Notes: generated by a model from the letters alone, not told the origin. A stretch of 51,404 nt of DNA from Glycomyces buryatensis (GCF_004912275.1 NZ_STGY01000062.1:1-51404); one strand, 5' to 3'. Counted from the stretch's first letter, positions 1 to 10,150 are shown. Numbers and translations: made by a program.

Positions 1-80
1 GCGGCGTCATCGAGGGTGGTGTGGATGGTCGCCGACTTCGCCCGACGGTCAGGGCCGGTGCTGGTGGGGCTGGGAGCCAT
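1..80 (-). CDS. 5' end of an unidentified gene, truncated by the window
   Basis: An ATG at 78-80 (minus strand) is preceded by a strong ribosome binding site, GAGGAGGTGA, with about five bases of spacing. The 26 readable codons begin MAPSPTSTGPDRR and continue open to the window edge. The rest of the gene lies outside, so no family can be assigned. The good Shine-Dalgarno sequence is the main support. Confidence 0.5.
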   Translation of the reverse strand, partial: MAPSPTSTGPDRRAKSATIHTTLDDA

Positions 81-161
81 CGATGTCACCTCCTCGCATG
101 GTCTGGGTATCGAACAGGGTTCCTGTCTTGGTGTTCCTGTTCTATGCCTCAATGGTGACAC

Positions 162-578
162 ATGACGGGTTCCCCGGCATCACTCGAACGGGTGAATGCG
201 GCAGTGTTTTACCTGTTCAAGTGCCTCGTACCCCGCGGTCGGGCGTGTCGCGCGGGCGCCCTTCCCGCTCCACCGTCGCCGAATCACGCGGGCCCTGCCC
301 CGCAAACGGACACCGGCCCCGTCCACGCCTTCATCGCCGATGCCTTTGGCGCAGCCGGGCCCACCACCGACACCGCTCCCGCCAGCCCCCCGGTCCGCAA
401 TGCAGGCCTCCCCAAGCGCCACAACACCACCACTGAACCCACCACCGGACCCGCTAGCAAACCCGCCAGCAAACCCACGCCCCGCGCCCACGCCCGCACC
501 GACACACTCACCGACGCCCCACCCGGACAGCATCGGGCCCAGACCAACCCAGCCGAGCCGGTGGTTACGGACAAATAG
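162..578 (+). CDS. possible Pro/Thr/Ala-rich protein (uncertain ORF)
   Basis: This 138-codon frame is rich in Pro, Thr and Ala, and its third codon positions are mostly G or C, as in real genes of this genome. There is no convincing ribosome binding site, no domain and no signal peptide. Its stop lies just before the next small gene and overlaps that gene's predicted -10 box. Overlapping frames on both strands are also open, as is common in such GC-rich DNA, so this may be noncoding. I cannot assign a function. Confidence 0.2.
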   Translation: MTGSPASLERVNAAVFYLFKCLVPRGRACRAGALPAPPSPNHAGPAPQTDTGPVHAFIADAFGAAGPTTDTAPASPPVRNAGLPKRHNTTTEPTTGPASKPASKPTPRAHARTDTLTDAPPGQHRAQTNPAEPVVTDK

Positions 579-587
579 GCTGTGGCG

Positions 588-860
588 ATGGAACGCTTTG
601 ACGATGAAATCGAACGCACGGTCCTGCGCGCCGGGAGGTCTTCCTTCTGGCTGACGATCATGGCGGTGTTGACCCTGATCTTTGGTGCTGTCGGCGGCAT
701 CGCCGCGACGGGCGACGCTGGAGGCGGCTTCCTACTCGGTTCCTTTGCGACTGCTGCGCTGCTGTACGGCATCGGGCAGATCGTCAACCTGATGGGGATG
801 CAGTTGATGGAGACCTGGCGGCAGGGGCGCCGAGCGGAGAGTGACGAGGAAAAGCAGTAA
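588..860 (+). CDS. small two-helix membrane protein, function unknown
   Basis: The product is about 90 residues. A charged N-terminus (MERFDDEIERTVLRAGRS) is followed by two hydrophobic stretches, around residues 21-42 and 48-68, and a charged C-terminal tail rich in Arg, Glu and Lys. This is the layout of a small inner-membrane protein with both ends in the cytoplasm. I chose ATG 588 because TAGGCT (576-581) lies exactly six bases upstream, the spacing expected for a -10 box of a leaderless transcript; GTG 582 in the same frame is the alternative. No family recognised. Confidence 0.65.
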   Translation: MERFDDEIERTVLRAGRSSFWLTIMAVLTLIFGAVGGIAATGDAGGGFLLGSFATAALLYGIGQIVNLMGMQLMETWRQGRRAESDEEKQ

Positions 861-1050
861 GGCGGCGCCGGCCGGATCCCTCCCGCCACTAGAAGACTGA
901 GCGGAGTTGGCGCTTCAGGGAAACGGCCGCACTGAGTGGTGTTGGTGGTTCGGCGACATGGCCGCCTCGGCCGGGCTGCCCGCGTTCGAGGCCGGGAATT
1001 GGCAGCAATTCGCCGGTGATCTCCCGGCGTATGGCTCGCCGGAGCGACAA

Positions 1051-1082
1051 GGGAAGGCCCCGCCGCGCGGCGGGGCCTTCCC
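1051..1082 (-). terminator. terminator hairpin after argG
   Basis: A perfect 15-bp inverted repeat (GGGAAGGCCCCGCCG and its complement) with a 2-nt loop lies 58 nt beyond the argG stop codon. No long T tract follows on either strand, which is usual for strong GC hairpins in actinomycetes. The small open frame running through it (907-1143) is therefore unlikely to be a gene. Confidence 0.8.
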
Positions 1083-1139
1083 TCGTATGAGCGTGACCGG
1101 ACTGGACCGGACCGGCCGGCTCCGGTCGATCAGGGCCGG

Positions 1140-2702
<1,563 letters not shown>

Positions 2703-2774
2703 TCAGAACGGAGAGCGTGAGTCTTCGAAAGCGCGGTGTTGGGTGATCGGGGATCTCGGGCCGGGGTGGGGGGA

Positions 2775-2804
2775 TTGTCGGGGGTTTGGTGGTGCGACTA
2801 GGCT
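2775..2804 (+). promoter_or_regulatory. sigma-70-type promoter of the lipoprotein-mazG operon
   Basis: TTGTCG (2775-2780) and TAGGCT (2799-2804) are separated by 18 nt. The predicted transcript start near 2811 leaves a short leader with GGAAGGA before the GTG start at 2839. Confidence 0.5.
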
Positions 2805-2838
2805 CACAGCGGCAGTCGTTTGAGCGGAAGGATATCCA

Positions 2839-3411
2839 GTGCGCACTCTCAGACTGGTCACGGTCGCCTCGGTCGGGTTGCTCGCGCTGGCGGCATGCGG
2901 TTCCCAGCAGGGAGCCGCCATGTTCGTCGGGGACGAGCGCGTCAGCGAGGCCACCGTCGACGGATATGTCGAGCAGGTCGCCGAGTTCCGCGAGGAGCAG
3001 GGCGAGGACCTGACGATGTTCGACTACTCCAGCGACCGCGAGCAGGCCGCCGTGTTCACCCTCTACACCGAACTCGGCCGCCAACTCGAACTCGAGGCAC
3101 CCGGATCCCCCGCCGACGCGGACGAACTGGACGCGCTGATCGCCGAGGCCTCCAGCTACTACGAGACCCTCCTGGCCCAGGCCGAGCCCCGCGCGCTCAC
3201 CGAGGCCGAGGTCGAGGCCGTCATCACCAGCGCCCAGTCCAACACCGAACTGGCCAACCTGACGCAGGAGCAGGCCGAGCAGCTCGCCGGATTCAGCGAC
3301 GACATGAACGAATACGTCGAGGAATACGACATCGCCGTCAACCCGCGTTACGGCCACGTCGACCTGAGCCCCATCCCGGGCGTTTTCGAAGTGGAGATCC
3401 CGCAGCGTTGA
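2839..3411 (+). CDS. lipoprotein (SurA N-terminal-like), coupled to mazG
   Basis: A 190-residue exported lipoprotein. The N-terminus has two Arg, a hydrophobic core and a lipobox LAAC at residues 17-20, so Cys20 should be lipidated. The mature part begins with a short segment reminiscent of SurA/trigger-type chaperone N-termini (AMFVGDERVSEATVDGYV), followed by an acidic, probably helical region. Streptomyces has a comparable lipoprotein next to mazG (family memory). Start GTG 2839 follows GGAAGGA. Its stop overlaps the TTG start of mazG, so the two are translationally coupled. Whether it acts as a chaperone is unknown. Confidence 0.8.
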   Translation: MRTLRLVTVASVGLLALAACGSQQGAAMFVGDERVSEATVDGYVEQVAEFREEQGEDLTMFDYSSDREQAAVFTLYTELGRQLELEAPGSPADADELDALIAEASSYYETLLAQAEPRALTEAEVEAVITSAQSNTELANLTQEQAEQLAGFSDDMNEYVEEYDIAVNPRYGHVDLSPIPGVFEVEIPQR

Positions 3412-4319
3412 GCACCGTCGTCTGGCTCCTGACCTCGCCGCGCATCCCGGCCGGGCTGCTCACCGTCGAGGCCTGGGACGCCCTGCAAGAGGCCGAGGCC
3501 GTCGCCGCCTTCGATGAGGGCCCCGCGGCCCTGGCCATCCGCGACGCCGGGATCGATGTCGCGATCGTGGAGGACGCCGCCGACTTTTTGGAGGAGGGCG
3601 GGGTCTGGATCGTCGGCGAGGACGGCGACGAAGAACTGCGCGAGGCGCTGGCCGAGTATGTCGCGGATGGGACGCTCGAACTCGAGATCGTCTATGGCTC
3701 TTGGGATCCGCCCGGTGCGCGGTTGCTCGACCTGGTCGCAGCCGTGTCGCGGCTCCACGCCGAGGACGGGTGCCCGTGGCACCGCGAGCAGACGCACCAG
3801 AGTCTGGGGTCGTACCTGCTGGAGGAGTCCTACGAGGTGCTGGACGCGATCGCCTCGGGCGACGCGGATGAGCTGCGTGAGGAGCTGGGGGACCTGCTGT
3901 TCCAGCCGCTCCTGCACGCCTCGCTGGCCGAGGACTTCGACGTGGACGACGTCGCGGGCGACCTGGTCGACAAGATCATCCGCCGCCACCCACACGTGTG
4001 GGGCGACGCGGATCCCGATGACCTGTACGACCATTGGAACGAGGCCAAGGCCGCCGAGAAGCCCGAGCGCGACCACCCGGCCGACGGCGTTTCGCGGCAG
4101 CTTCCGGCGCTCGCCTTCGCCGCCAAGGTGATGGACCGGTTCGCCGATCTCGGCAAGCCGATCGACCTGCCCGCGCTGCCCGATGGAGTGAAATTCGAGG
4201 CCGACGAGGCCGGAGACTTTCTGCTCGCCGCCGTGGCGGCGGCGCGGGCCGCCGGAGTGGACCCCGAACTGGCCCTTCGCCAATCGGTGATCGAACGGGC
4301 CGGCATCGACCAGGACTAA
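3408..4319 (+). CDS. mazG: nucleoside triphosphate pyrophosphohydrolase MazG
   Basis: Hydrolyses NTPs and dNTPs to monophosphates and pyrophosphate, a house-cleaning and stringency-related role. The product is about 303 residues. An N-terminal actinobacterial extension (about 1-95) precedes the MazG fold, which starts near GARLLDLVAAVSRLH and contains DGCPWHREQTHQSL, LLEESYEVLDAI and LREELGDLLFQ; the last two supply the acidic Mg-binding residues. The frame is open much further upstream, but that part overlaps the lipoprotein gene. TTG 3408 overlaps the lipoprotein stop by four bases and fits the family N-terminus (VVWLLTSPRIPAGLL). Ends just before a terminator. Confidence 0.9.
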   Translation: MSTVVWLLTSPRIPAGLLTVEAWDALQEAEAVAAFDEGPAALAIRDAGIDVAIVEDAADFLEEGGVWIVGEDGDEELREALAEYVADGTLELEIVYGSWDPPGARLLDLVAAVSRLHAEDGCPWHREQTHQSLGSYLLEESYEVLDAIASGDADELREELGDLLFQPLLHASLAEDFDVDDVAGDLVDKIIRRHPHVWGDADPDDLYDHWNEAKAAEKPERDHPADGVSRQLPALAFAAKVMDRFADLGKPIDLPALPDGVKFEADEAGDFLLAAVAAARAAGVDPELALRQSVIERAGIDQD

Positions 4320-4358
4320 GTGGACGAATAGGCGCCGATCCGAGCATCGCTCCCGTTT

Positions 4359-4390
4359 GAGCAGGTCAGCGGCCTGCTCGGCCGGGTTTT
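4359..4390 (+). terminator. Rho-independent terminator of mazG operon
   Basis: GAGCAGG (4359-4365) pairs with CCTGCTC (4373-4379) around a 7-nt loop and is followed after a few bases by TTTT (4387-4390). Confidence 0.75.
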
Positions 4391-4440
4391 CTTGTCATAC
4401 CCCCGACCTAAACTTGCGTCCAGGGGTTCCTTAGGCCGGA

Positions 4441-4454
4441 TTTATCATGATAAA
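4441..4454. promoter_or_regulatory. perfect AT-rich palindrome upstream of ect operon
   Basis: TTTATCATGATAAA is a perfect 14-bp palindrome of very low GC in a GC-rich genome, about 130 nt upstream of ectA and after the mazG terminator. It has the form of a dimeric repressor or activator site. The regulator is unknown; control by osmotic stress is an inference from the operon. Confidence 0.45.
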
Positions 4455-4524
4455 GCGGCATCTGTACCTTTAATAGCCCGTTGCGTTAACCGCGTGTTGC
4501 GTCCGCTGGACATGGGCGTATCGA

Positions 4525-4578
4525 ACTTAACAATATCGTTCGGCTGCACTTAACAATCGCCGGGAACTTTGCTACGGT
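4525..4578 (+). promoter_or_regulatory. ectA promoter with duplicated ACTTAACAAT element
   Basis: TTAACA (4550-4555) and TACGGT (4573-4578) form a -35/-10 pair with the ideal 17-nt spacing. TACGGT ends seven bases before the ectA ATG, so the transcript should begin at or next to the start codon. The decamer ACTTAACAAT occurs twice (4525-4534, 4548-4557), 23 bp apart. The upstream copy could be a second -35 element or an activator site. Confidence 0.6.
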
Positions 4579-4585
4579 CATTCAC

Positions 4586-5179
4586 ATGCCACCCGGTGAC
4601 GCAAGTGAATCAGGTCCGCGAGGGCACATCACCCAGGTCCAAGGTACGAAGGTCCACGGAGAGCAGGAGCTGACCTTTGGCTCCCCGAATGTCTCCGATG
4701 GGCCTGCGCTGTGGGACCTCGCCAAAGCGGCGGGGAACCTCGATGTCAACAGCAGGTATTCCTACCTGCTGTGGTGCCGCGATTTCGCGGACACCTCCGT
4801 CATCGCCCGCGACCCTTCGGGGTCGATCGCGGGCTTCCTTACCGGCTATCGCCGGCCTTCCGCGCCCGACGTGTTCTTCACGTGGCAGGTCGCGGTCGCA
4901 CCTGATCACCGTCGCCGGGGCTTGGCGAGGCGCATGCTCGACTATGTGGTCGACACCTTGCGCCCCAAGGGAGTCCGATTCGTCGAATCGACAGTGACTC
5001 CGGACAACAAAGCGTCGCAGCGCCTGTTCGAATCATTCGCGGAAGCGAACGGGGCGAACCTGACACTCGACGTGCTGTTCTCTGAGCAGGAGCTCGGTAC
5101 CGGCCACGAGCCGGAAGTGCTCCACCGCATCGGCCCCCTTCCGGGCCGGAGCGCGCACAGCGGTCCATCGCCGGACTGA
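4586..5179 (+). CDS. ectA: L-2,4-diaminobutyrate N-acetyltransferase EctA
   Basis: Acetylates the gamma-amino group of L-2,4-diaminobutyrate with acetyl-CoA, the second step of ectoine synthesis. The product is 197 residues with a GNAT fold; the acetyl-CoA loop is VAVAPDHRRRGLARRML around residues 103-118, and FESFAEANGA follows the usual C-terminal helix. The family is usually 160-190 residues; the extra length here is a polar N-terminal tail. No Shine-Dalgarno sequence precedes ATG 4586, which instead lies seven bases after the -10 box. First gene of ectABCD. Confidence 0.95.
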   Translation: MPPGDASESGPRGHITQVQGTKVHGEQELTFGSPNVSDGPALWDLAKAAGNLDVNSRYSYLLWCRDFADTSVIARDPSGSIAGFLTGYRRPSAPDVFFTWQVAVAPDHRRRGLARRMLDYVVDTLRPKGVRFVESTVTPDNKASQRLFESFAEANGANLTLDVLFSEQELGTGHEPEVLHRIGPLPGRSAHSGPSPD

Positions 5180-5315
5180 AGCCCAGCCCTACCCGGGCAC
5201 CGACATGTGCCGGCCCGGGTATGCGCCTGGCGGCCCTTCGGCGAAGCTTGCGAGCCGAACGGGAATCAGCGCCGGGAAGCGGAGAACAGCTCATCAGGCC
5301 GACCCAGAAGAGACA

Positions 5316-6575
5316 ATGCAGGTTTTCGAAAAGGTCGAATCAGAAGTCCGTTCCTACTGCCGCAGCTGGCCCGCGGTGTTCACCACTGCCCGGGGTAGCA
5401 GGCTCGATGATGAAACCGGGAAGTCCTACATCGACTTCTTCGCTGGGGCGGGGTCGCTCAACTACGGCCACAACCACCCGGTCCTCAAAGAGGCGCTCCT
5501 GTCCTACCTGGCAGGCGACAACATCGTCCACACCCTCGACGTGTACACGCAGGCCAAACGCGATTTCCTCCAGACCTTCCACGACGTCATCCTGGCGCCG
5601 CGAGGTCTGGACTACAAGGTCCAGTTCCCCGGCCCGGCGGGCAATAACGCCGTCGAGGCCGCACTCAAGTTGGCCCGCAAGTACACCGGTCGCGAGACCG
5701 TCGTGTCCTTCACCAACGGCTTCCACGGAATGACTCTGGGAGCCCTTGCGGTGACCGGGAACTCGATGAAACGCGGCGGTGCCGGCGTCCCGCTCAACAA
5801 CGCCGCCACCATGCCCTACGACAACTACATGGACGGGCAGACGCCCGACTTCCTGTGGCTGCGCAGCCTCCTCGAAGACTCCGGCTCGGGCCTTGACCAG
5901 CCCGCCGCCGTCATCGTCGAGACCGTTCAGGGCGAGGGCGGCATCAATGTCGCCACCGCCGAATGGCTGCGCGGGCTCCAGGACGTGTGCCGCGAGCACG
6001 ACATGCTCTTCATCGTCGACGACATCCAGATGGGCTGCGGTCGCACCGGCCCGTTCTTCTCCTTCGAGCGCGCCGGGATCGTCCCCGACATCGTGACGCT
6101 CTCGAAGTCGCTGTCGGGCATGGGATTGCCCTTCGCGCTCACGCTCATGAAGCCGCACCTGGACGTGTGGGAGCCCGGCGAGCACAATGGCACGTTCCGC
6201 GGCTTCGCGCCCGCGTTCGTGACCGCCACCGCCGCGCTCGAGGAGTTCTGGAGCGACGACGAGTTCACCAAGTCCGTCGACATCAAGGCGACCTGGCTCG
6301 ACAAGGAGCTGGACCAGATCGCCGATGCCCACCCCGAACTGGGCCTGACCACCAGGGGGCGCGGGCTCGCCCGCGGCCTGGTCTTCGAGGAGTCCAAGCT
6401 CGCCGGCCTCACCTGCAAGGAGGCCTTCGAGGGCGGTCTGATCATGGAGACCTCGGGCGCAGAGGACGAGGTCGTCAAGTTCCTCCCGCCACTCACCACG
6501 TCCGAAGAGGACTTCGAACTCGGTATCGCGATCCTGCGCGACGCCGTCGACACCGTGGCGAAGGAGCACGCATGA
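5316..6575 (+). CDS. ectB: diaminobutyrate--2-oxoglutarate transaminase EctB
   Basis: PLP-dependent class-III aminotransferase that converts aspartate beta-semialdehyde to L-2,4-diaminobutyrate using glutamate, the committed step of ectoine synthesis. 419 residues from ATG 5316, the normal family length, starting [28 protein letters not shown] lies around residues 234-245 and the PLP lysine is expected at K264 in TLSKSLSG. The frame runs open upstream to 5205, but that part lacks family similarity. A 136-nt gap separates it from ectA; its stop overlaps the ectC start. Confidence 0.96.
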   Translation: MQVFEKVESEVRSYCRSWPAVFTTARGSRLDDETGKSYIDFFAGAGSLNYGHNHPVLKEALLSYLAGDNIVHTLDVYTQAKRDFLQTFHDVILAPRGLDYKVQFPGPAGNNAVEAALKLARKYTGRETVVSFTNGFHGMTLGALAVTGNSMKRGGAGVPLNNAATMPYDNYMDGQTPDFLWLRSLLEDSGSGLDQPAAVIVETVQGEGGINVATAEWLRGLQDVCREHDMLFIVDDIQMGCGRTGPFFSFERAGIVPDIVTLSKSLSGMGLPFALTLMKPHLDVWEPGEHNGTFRGFAPAFVTATAALEEFWSDDEFTKSVDIKATWLDKELDQIADAHPELGLTTRGRGLARGLVFEESKLAGLTCKEAFEGGLIMETSGAEDEVVKFLPPLTTSEEDFELGIAILRDAVDTVAKEHA

Positions 6576-6991
6576 TCGTCAAACGGCTGCAAGACCTCAT
6601 CGGCACCGACGCCGACGTCGAGGGCCACGACCGCGACCAGGCCCAGGGCACGTGGCGCTCGCGCCGCCTGCTCCTGGCGAAGGACAAGGTCGGATTCTCG
6701 CTACATGACACCGTCCTGTTCGCGGGTACGTCCACGACCATGCAGTACGCCAACCACACCGAGGCCGTCTACGTCATCGAGGGCGCCGGCAAGCTCCACG
6801 ACCACACGACCGGGGACGTGCACGAACTCGCTCCCGGAACGATGTACCTGCTCAACGGGGGCGAGCAGCACACGCTCGTCATCGAACAGGACCTGCGGGC
6901 CGTGTGCGTGTTCAATCCGCCGGTCACCGGGAAGGAGATTCACGACGAGAACGGGGTATACCCCCTGCTGACCGAGGACGACGAGTTGTAG
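6572..6991 (+). CDS. ectC: L-ectoine synthase EctC
   Basis: Cyclises N-gamma-acetyl-diaminobutyrate to ectoine in a metal-dependent cupin barrel. 139 residues from ATG 6572, which overlaps the ectB stop as ATGA. The start [12 protein letters not shown] is diagnostic, and cupin segments include [26 protein letters not shown] and [12 protein letters not shown]. The acidic tail ends in TEDDEL. Length and motifs match typical EctC. Translational coupling with ectB should keep the two enzymes in step. Confidence 0.97.
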   Translation: MIVKRLQDLIGTDADVEGHDRDQAQGTWRSRRLLLAKDKVGFSLHDTVLFAGTSTTMQYANHTEAVYVIEGAGKLHDHTTGDVHELAPGTMYLLNGGEQHTLVIEQDLRAVCVFNPPVTGKEIHDENGVYPLLTEDDEL

Positions 6992-7014
6992 CAACACCGA
7001 AGGAGTGAGTGACC

Positions 7015-7902
7015 ATGTCACCCCGCGACCTATATCCGACGCGGGACGCCACGGAAGCGCGCCTGATCTATCGCACGGAGGACCCGACCGTCTGGGGCAG
7101 CCCAGGCTACGGACCGCTCACGGCCGAACAGCTCGACGGCCATGAGCGCGACGGCTTCACCAGCATCGAGCAGCTACTCGAACCGGCCGAACTGGCCGAC
7201 GCCCAAGCCGAACTCGAACGGCTCGTCCACGACGACACGCTCGAAGGCGACGAACGTGTCGTCCGCGAACGTGCCTCGAACGAGGTCCGCTCCGTGTTCG
7301 ACGTCCACCGGCTCTCGAAGTTCTTCGCCGAGCTGGTCCGCGATGAGCGCATCGTGGGCGCGGCCCGCCAGATCCTGGGCTCGGAGGTGTACGTCCACCA
7401 GAGCCGGGTCAATTCCAAGCCCGGTTTCGGCGGCGCCCCCTTCGAATGGCACTCGGACTTCGAGACCTGGCACGCCGAGGACGGCATGCCGCGGATGCGG
7501 GCGGTCAGCCTCTCGCTGGCGTTGACCGAGAACTTCCACTTCAACGGTTCGCTGATGATCATGCCGGGTTCGCACCGGACCTTCGTGTCGTGTGTGGGAG
7601 AGACGCCCGAGGACAACTACAAGTCCTCGCTCAAGCAGCAGGAGGCGGGCGTCCCCGACCAGATGTCGGTGCGGCTCCTGGCCGACCGGCACGGGATCCA
7701 CCAGTTCACCGGACCTGCAGGATCGGCGATCTGGTTCGACTCGAACTGCATGCACGGCTCGAACGGCAACATCACGCCGTTTCCGCGCTCGAACCTGTTC
7801 ATCGTGTTCAACAGCGTGGACAACGCCCTGGTCGAACCGTACGCCGCATCCAGCCCGCGGCCGGAGTACCTGGGCTCTCGGGACTGGGAGGTCCTGCGGT
7901 AG
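7015..7902 (+). CDS. ectD: ectoine 5-hydroxylase EctD
   Basis: Non-haem Fe(II)/2-oxoglutarate dioxygenase that hydroxylates ectoine to 5-hydroxyectoine. 295 residues from ATG 7015, with AAGGAG-type site AGGAG at 7001-7005. The iron facial triad is H146-x-D148 in FEWHSDFETWH and H247 in SNCMHGSN; the conserved block FEWHSDFETWHAEDGMP is intact. An in-frame GTG at 7009 would add only two residues and sits too near the ribosome binding site. Last gene of the operon, followed by a strong terminator. Its presence suggests the organism accumulates hydroxyectoine as well as ectoine. Confidence 0.96.
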   Translation: MSPRDLYPTRDATEARLIYRTEDPTVWGSPGYGPLTAEQLDGHERDGFTSIEQLLEPAELADAQAELERLVHDDTLEGDERVVRERASNEVRSVFDVHRLSKFFAELVRDERIVGAARQILGSEVYVHQSRVNSKPGFGGAPFEWHSDFETWHAEDGMPRMRAVSLSLALTENFHFNGSLMIMPGSHRTFVSCVGETPEDNYKSSLKQQEAGVPDQMSVRLLADRHGIHQFTGPAGSAIWFDSNCMHGSNGNITPFPRSNLFIVFNSVDNALVEPYAASSPRPEYLGSRDWEVLR

Positions 7903-7963
7903 ATCCGCTGGACCCCGCCGACCGGACGGATCAGGGCGCCCCACCGGATCCGTGAGAACCAGA

Positions 7964-8003
7964 GGTTCGGCCCCTGCTCGAACGAGCGGGGGCCGAACCG
8001 TTT
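7964..8003 (+). terminator. terminator of ectABCD
   Basis: A 17-bp stem with one mismatch (7964-7980 against 7983-7999) and a 2-nt loop, followed by GTTT. It ends 48 nt before the convergent gene at 8052 and could serve both strands. Confidence 0.8.
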
Positions 8004-8051
8004 GCAATCAGGTAATGAGTCCCCAAGGGGGTCTTGGTGATTCGAGACTTC

Positions 8052-9617
8052 CTACTCCGGGATCTCCGGGGTGGCCGCGGGGTCGTAGACCGGCGCGGGC
8101 AGCTGCGCCACCAGCGCCTTCAGGTCCTCGGCGTCGAGGTCGACGTCGCCGGTGTACTGGACCCAGATGGAGGCCGACCAGCCGTCGGGATGGTTCATCA
8201 GGATGTCGTAGGTGTACTCGGTCTCCGGCTCCCAGTCCTCGCCGTTCTCGGGTTCGGAGGTGACCTTGGAGGACTGCACGCCCCAGGTCACGCCGTTCTC
8301 GCCGTCCTCGACGATGCAGGAGAAGTCGTCCTGGCAGGCGGCCAGGTACGGGCCGCGCTCATCGCTGGAGGTGGGGATACCGGCCACCCAGCCGCCGGGC
8401 AGGTGGTACGACAGGCTGAAGGCGACGTCACCGGTGGTGGTGTCGATCGTCGTCTGGAACGGCAGGGTGCCCCAGGAATGGTAGGAGTGGGTCACGGTCG
8501 CGCTGGGGTCTCCGAGACCGTATGCCGTGGCGGACATGGTGCCCAGCGTCGCACCGGGGTAGACCGCTTCGAGCGCTTCGGCCGCGGCATCGGTGGAGGC
8601 ATTGGCGTCGGACTCGGCCGAGGCGGGCCACTCCGGGTCGTTCAGCCAGCCGGTCGGGACCTCGATCAGCTCGTCGATCTCGGCCAGACCCGAAGTGTCG
8701 TAGTCGATCTCGGGCATCGCCAGCGCCGCGTCGGTGAACTCGCCCAGGTCGACCCGGTACTGCTCCTCCTCGTCGCAGCCCGCGTCCCAGGAGGCGCGCA
8801 GGCCGGAGTGGTTGGGGTAGACAATCGCGACTTCATAGATGCAGTCCTGGTCGGAGACCATGAGGATGCGTCCGTCGTCGAGCTCTTCGGTGGAGAACTC
8901 GCCGGTGTCGTTGATGAGGTGCTGGGGGAACACCTGGTGGGTGACGGGGCCGGGCTCGGCGGTCCAGCCGCCGGGCAGCATCGCTTCGAGCCGCAGGCCC
9001 GACGGTGTTTCGCTGTATCCGCCGCCGTCCTTTGGCGAGGCTCCCGTGATGTAGCCGCGCAGCCAGGTCTGGCCGTAGTTGCCGGGAGCCTGCGTGGGGC
9101 CGAAGTCCAGCGGGGTCTCGTCGGGGTTGAGCTGGGCCCTGGCCTCGTCCTCGGTGATGCCGTGCTCGTCGACGAGCGCCTGGATCTCCTCCTCGGAGGG
9201 CTCCTGGACGTCGAACCGGTCCGCGGGCGTGACCCCAGAGGAGACCAGCAGGTCCTCGTAGGCGGACGTGGCGGCCTCCTGGAGTTCGGCCCGCTCCTCG
9301 TCCTTGTCGAAGTGGTCTCCGGCGACATAGGGGTAGCCGGCCATGCCGTAGTCGCTGATGCCGGCCTCGTCGCCTTCGGCGGCGTTCTGGTCATCGCCGG
9401 TGTCCTGGCCGGGCAGCAGCCCGGCGGTCAGCGCCAGCACCCCGGCGACCGCCGCCACGCCAGCGAAGGTGGTCCCGCCGAGCACGGCGCGGCCCCTGGC
9501 CCTGGCGCGGTAGCCGTCGCGCACGACCCGGTCGAGGTCGATGCGCGGCGCGGGCGGCTGCGTCTCGGGCGTCGCCCGGCGCACCGCCTCGGCCGCTGCT
9601 TCATCTTCGTCGTACAT
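8052..9617 (-). CDS. one-pass membrane protein with large exterior domain, probable anti-sigma factor
   Basis: 521 residues from ATG 9617, which follows GGAAGGA. Residues 1-44 are cytoplasmic and contain LDRVVRDGYRARARGRA; a single transmembrane helix spans about 45-68; some 450 acidic residues follow outside the cell and contain repeated LPGGWxA/NHPDGWSA-type stretches (LEAMLPGGWTAEPGP, SYHLPGGWVAGIP, MNHPDGWSASIW), suggesting repeated beta domains. The gene starts 20 nt after the stop of a SigE-family sigma factor, the standard position for a cognate anti-sigma factor. The cytoplasmic part has no zinc-type HxxxCxxC motif. Anti-sigma function is inferred from context; the ligand is unknown. 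Confidence 0.75.
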   Translation of the reverse strand: MYDEDEAAAEAVRRATPETQPPAPRIDLDRVVRDGYRARARGRAVLGGTTFAGVAAVAGVLALTAGLLPGQDTGDDQNAAEGDEAGISDYGMAGYPYVAGDHFDKDEERAELQEAATSAYEDLLVSSGVTPADRFDVQEPSEEEIQALVDEHGITEDEARAQLNPDETPLDFGPTQAPGNYGQTWLRGYITGASPKDGGGYSETPSGLRLEAMLPGGWTAEPGPVTHQVFPQHLINDTGEFSTEELDDGRILMVSDQDCIYEVAIVYPNHSGLRASWDAGCDEEEQYRVDLGEFTDAALAMPEIDYDTSGLAEIDELIEVPTGWLNDPEWPASAESDANASTDAAAEALEAVYPGATLGTMSATAYGLGDPSATVTHSYHSWGTLPFQTTIDTTTGDVAFSLSYHLPGGWVAGIPTSSDERGPYLAACQDDFSCIVEDGENGVTWGVQSSKVTSEPENGEDWEPETEYTYDILMNHPDGWSASIWVQYTGDVDLDAEDLKALVAQLPAPVYDPAATPEIPE

Positions 9618-9637
9618 GATGTTCCTTCCCTCTGCCG

Positions 9638-10150
9638 CTACGCCCGTGCCAGCACGGACGAATCGGAGAGCAGTTCCTTGAGTTTGCGCATCGCCTTGGA
9701 CGACTGGCTCTTCACCGTTCCGGTCGAGCAGCCCATGGCGGCCGCGGTCTCGTCGACCGACAGCTGCTCCCAATACCGCAGGACGACCGTGGCGCGTTGC
9801 CTCGCCGGGAGCCGCCGCAGTGCCGCGGCGACCTCCAGCCGTGCATCGACAGACTCTTGTGGACTATTGAGCGCCTGCTCGGGAAGCTCGGCGCTGGAGC
9901 GTTCACGCCGCACCCAGCTGAGGCGCCGGTGCGAGATGAACACGTTGGTGACGATCTTGCGCACGTAGGCGGGCGCGCCGCCGGATTCGACGCGGGGCCA
10001 GGCCGCGAACAGCTTCGTGAGTGATTTCTGGACGATGTCGTCGGCCTCATACCAGTCGCCGCACAGCAGGTACGCGTACTTGCGCAGGCTCTCTCGCTGC
10101 GCAATGGCGAAGGATCTGAACTCGGCCTCCTGGAGCTCCTTCTTGGTCAC
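9638..10150 (-). CDS. SigE-family RNA polymerase sigma factor (ECF)
   Basis: 170 residues from GTG 10150, normal for the actinobacterial SigE family. Region 2 covers about residues 8-75 (FRSFAIAQRESLRKYAYLLCGDWYEADDIVQKSLTKLF); region 4 covers about 110-165 with LPARQRATVVLRYWEQLSVDETAAAMG and the helix-turn-helix STGTVKSQSSKAMRKL. The frame extends upstream to 10219 but without family similarity, and the GTG has GAAAGAGG upstream. Co-transcribed with the membrane protein that follows. The stimulus is likely extracytoplasmic (inference). Confidence 0.9.
   Translation of the reverse strand: MTKKELQEAEFRSFAIAQRESLRKYAYLLCGDWYEADDIVQKSLTKLFAAWPRVESGGAPAYVRKIVTNVFISHRRLSWVRRERSSAELPEQALNSPQESVDARLEVAAALRRLPARQRATVVLRYWEQLSVDETAAAMGCSTGTVKSQSSKAMRKLKELLSDSSVLARA

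Noticed and set aside
8034-9968. 644-codon plus-strand frame opposite the anti-sigma-like and sigma genes
   Set aside because: Long but antisense to two genes with ribosome binding sites and domains; Gly/Val-rich shadow composition.
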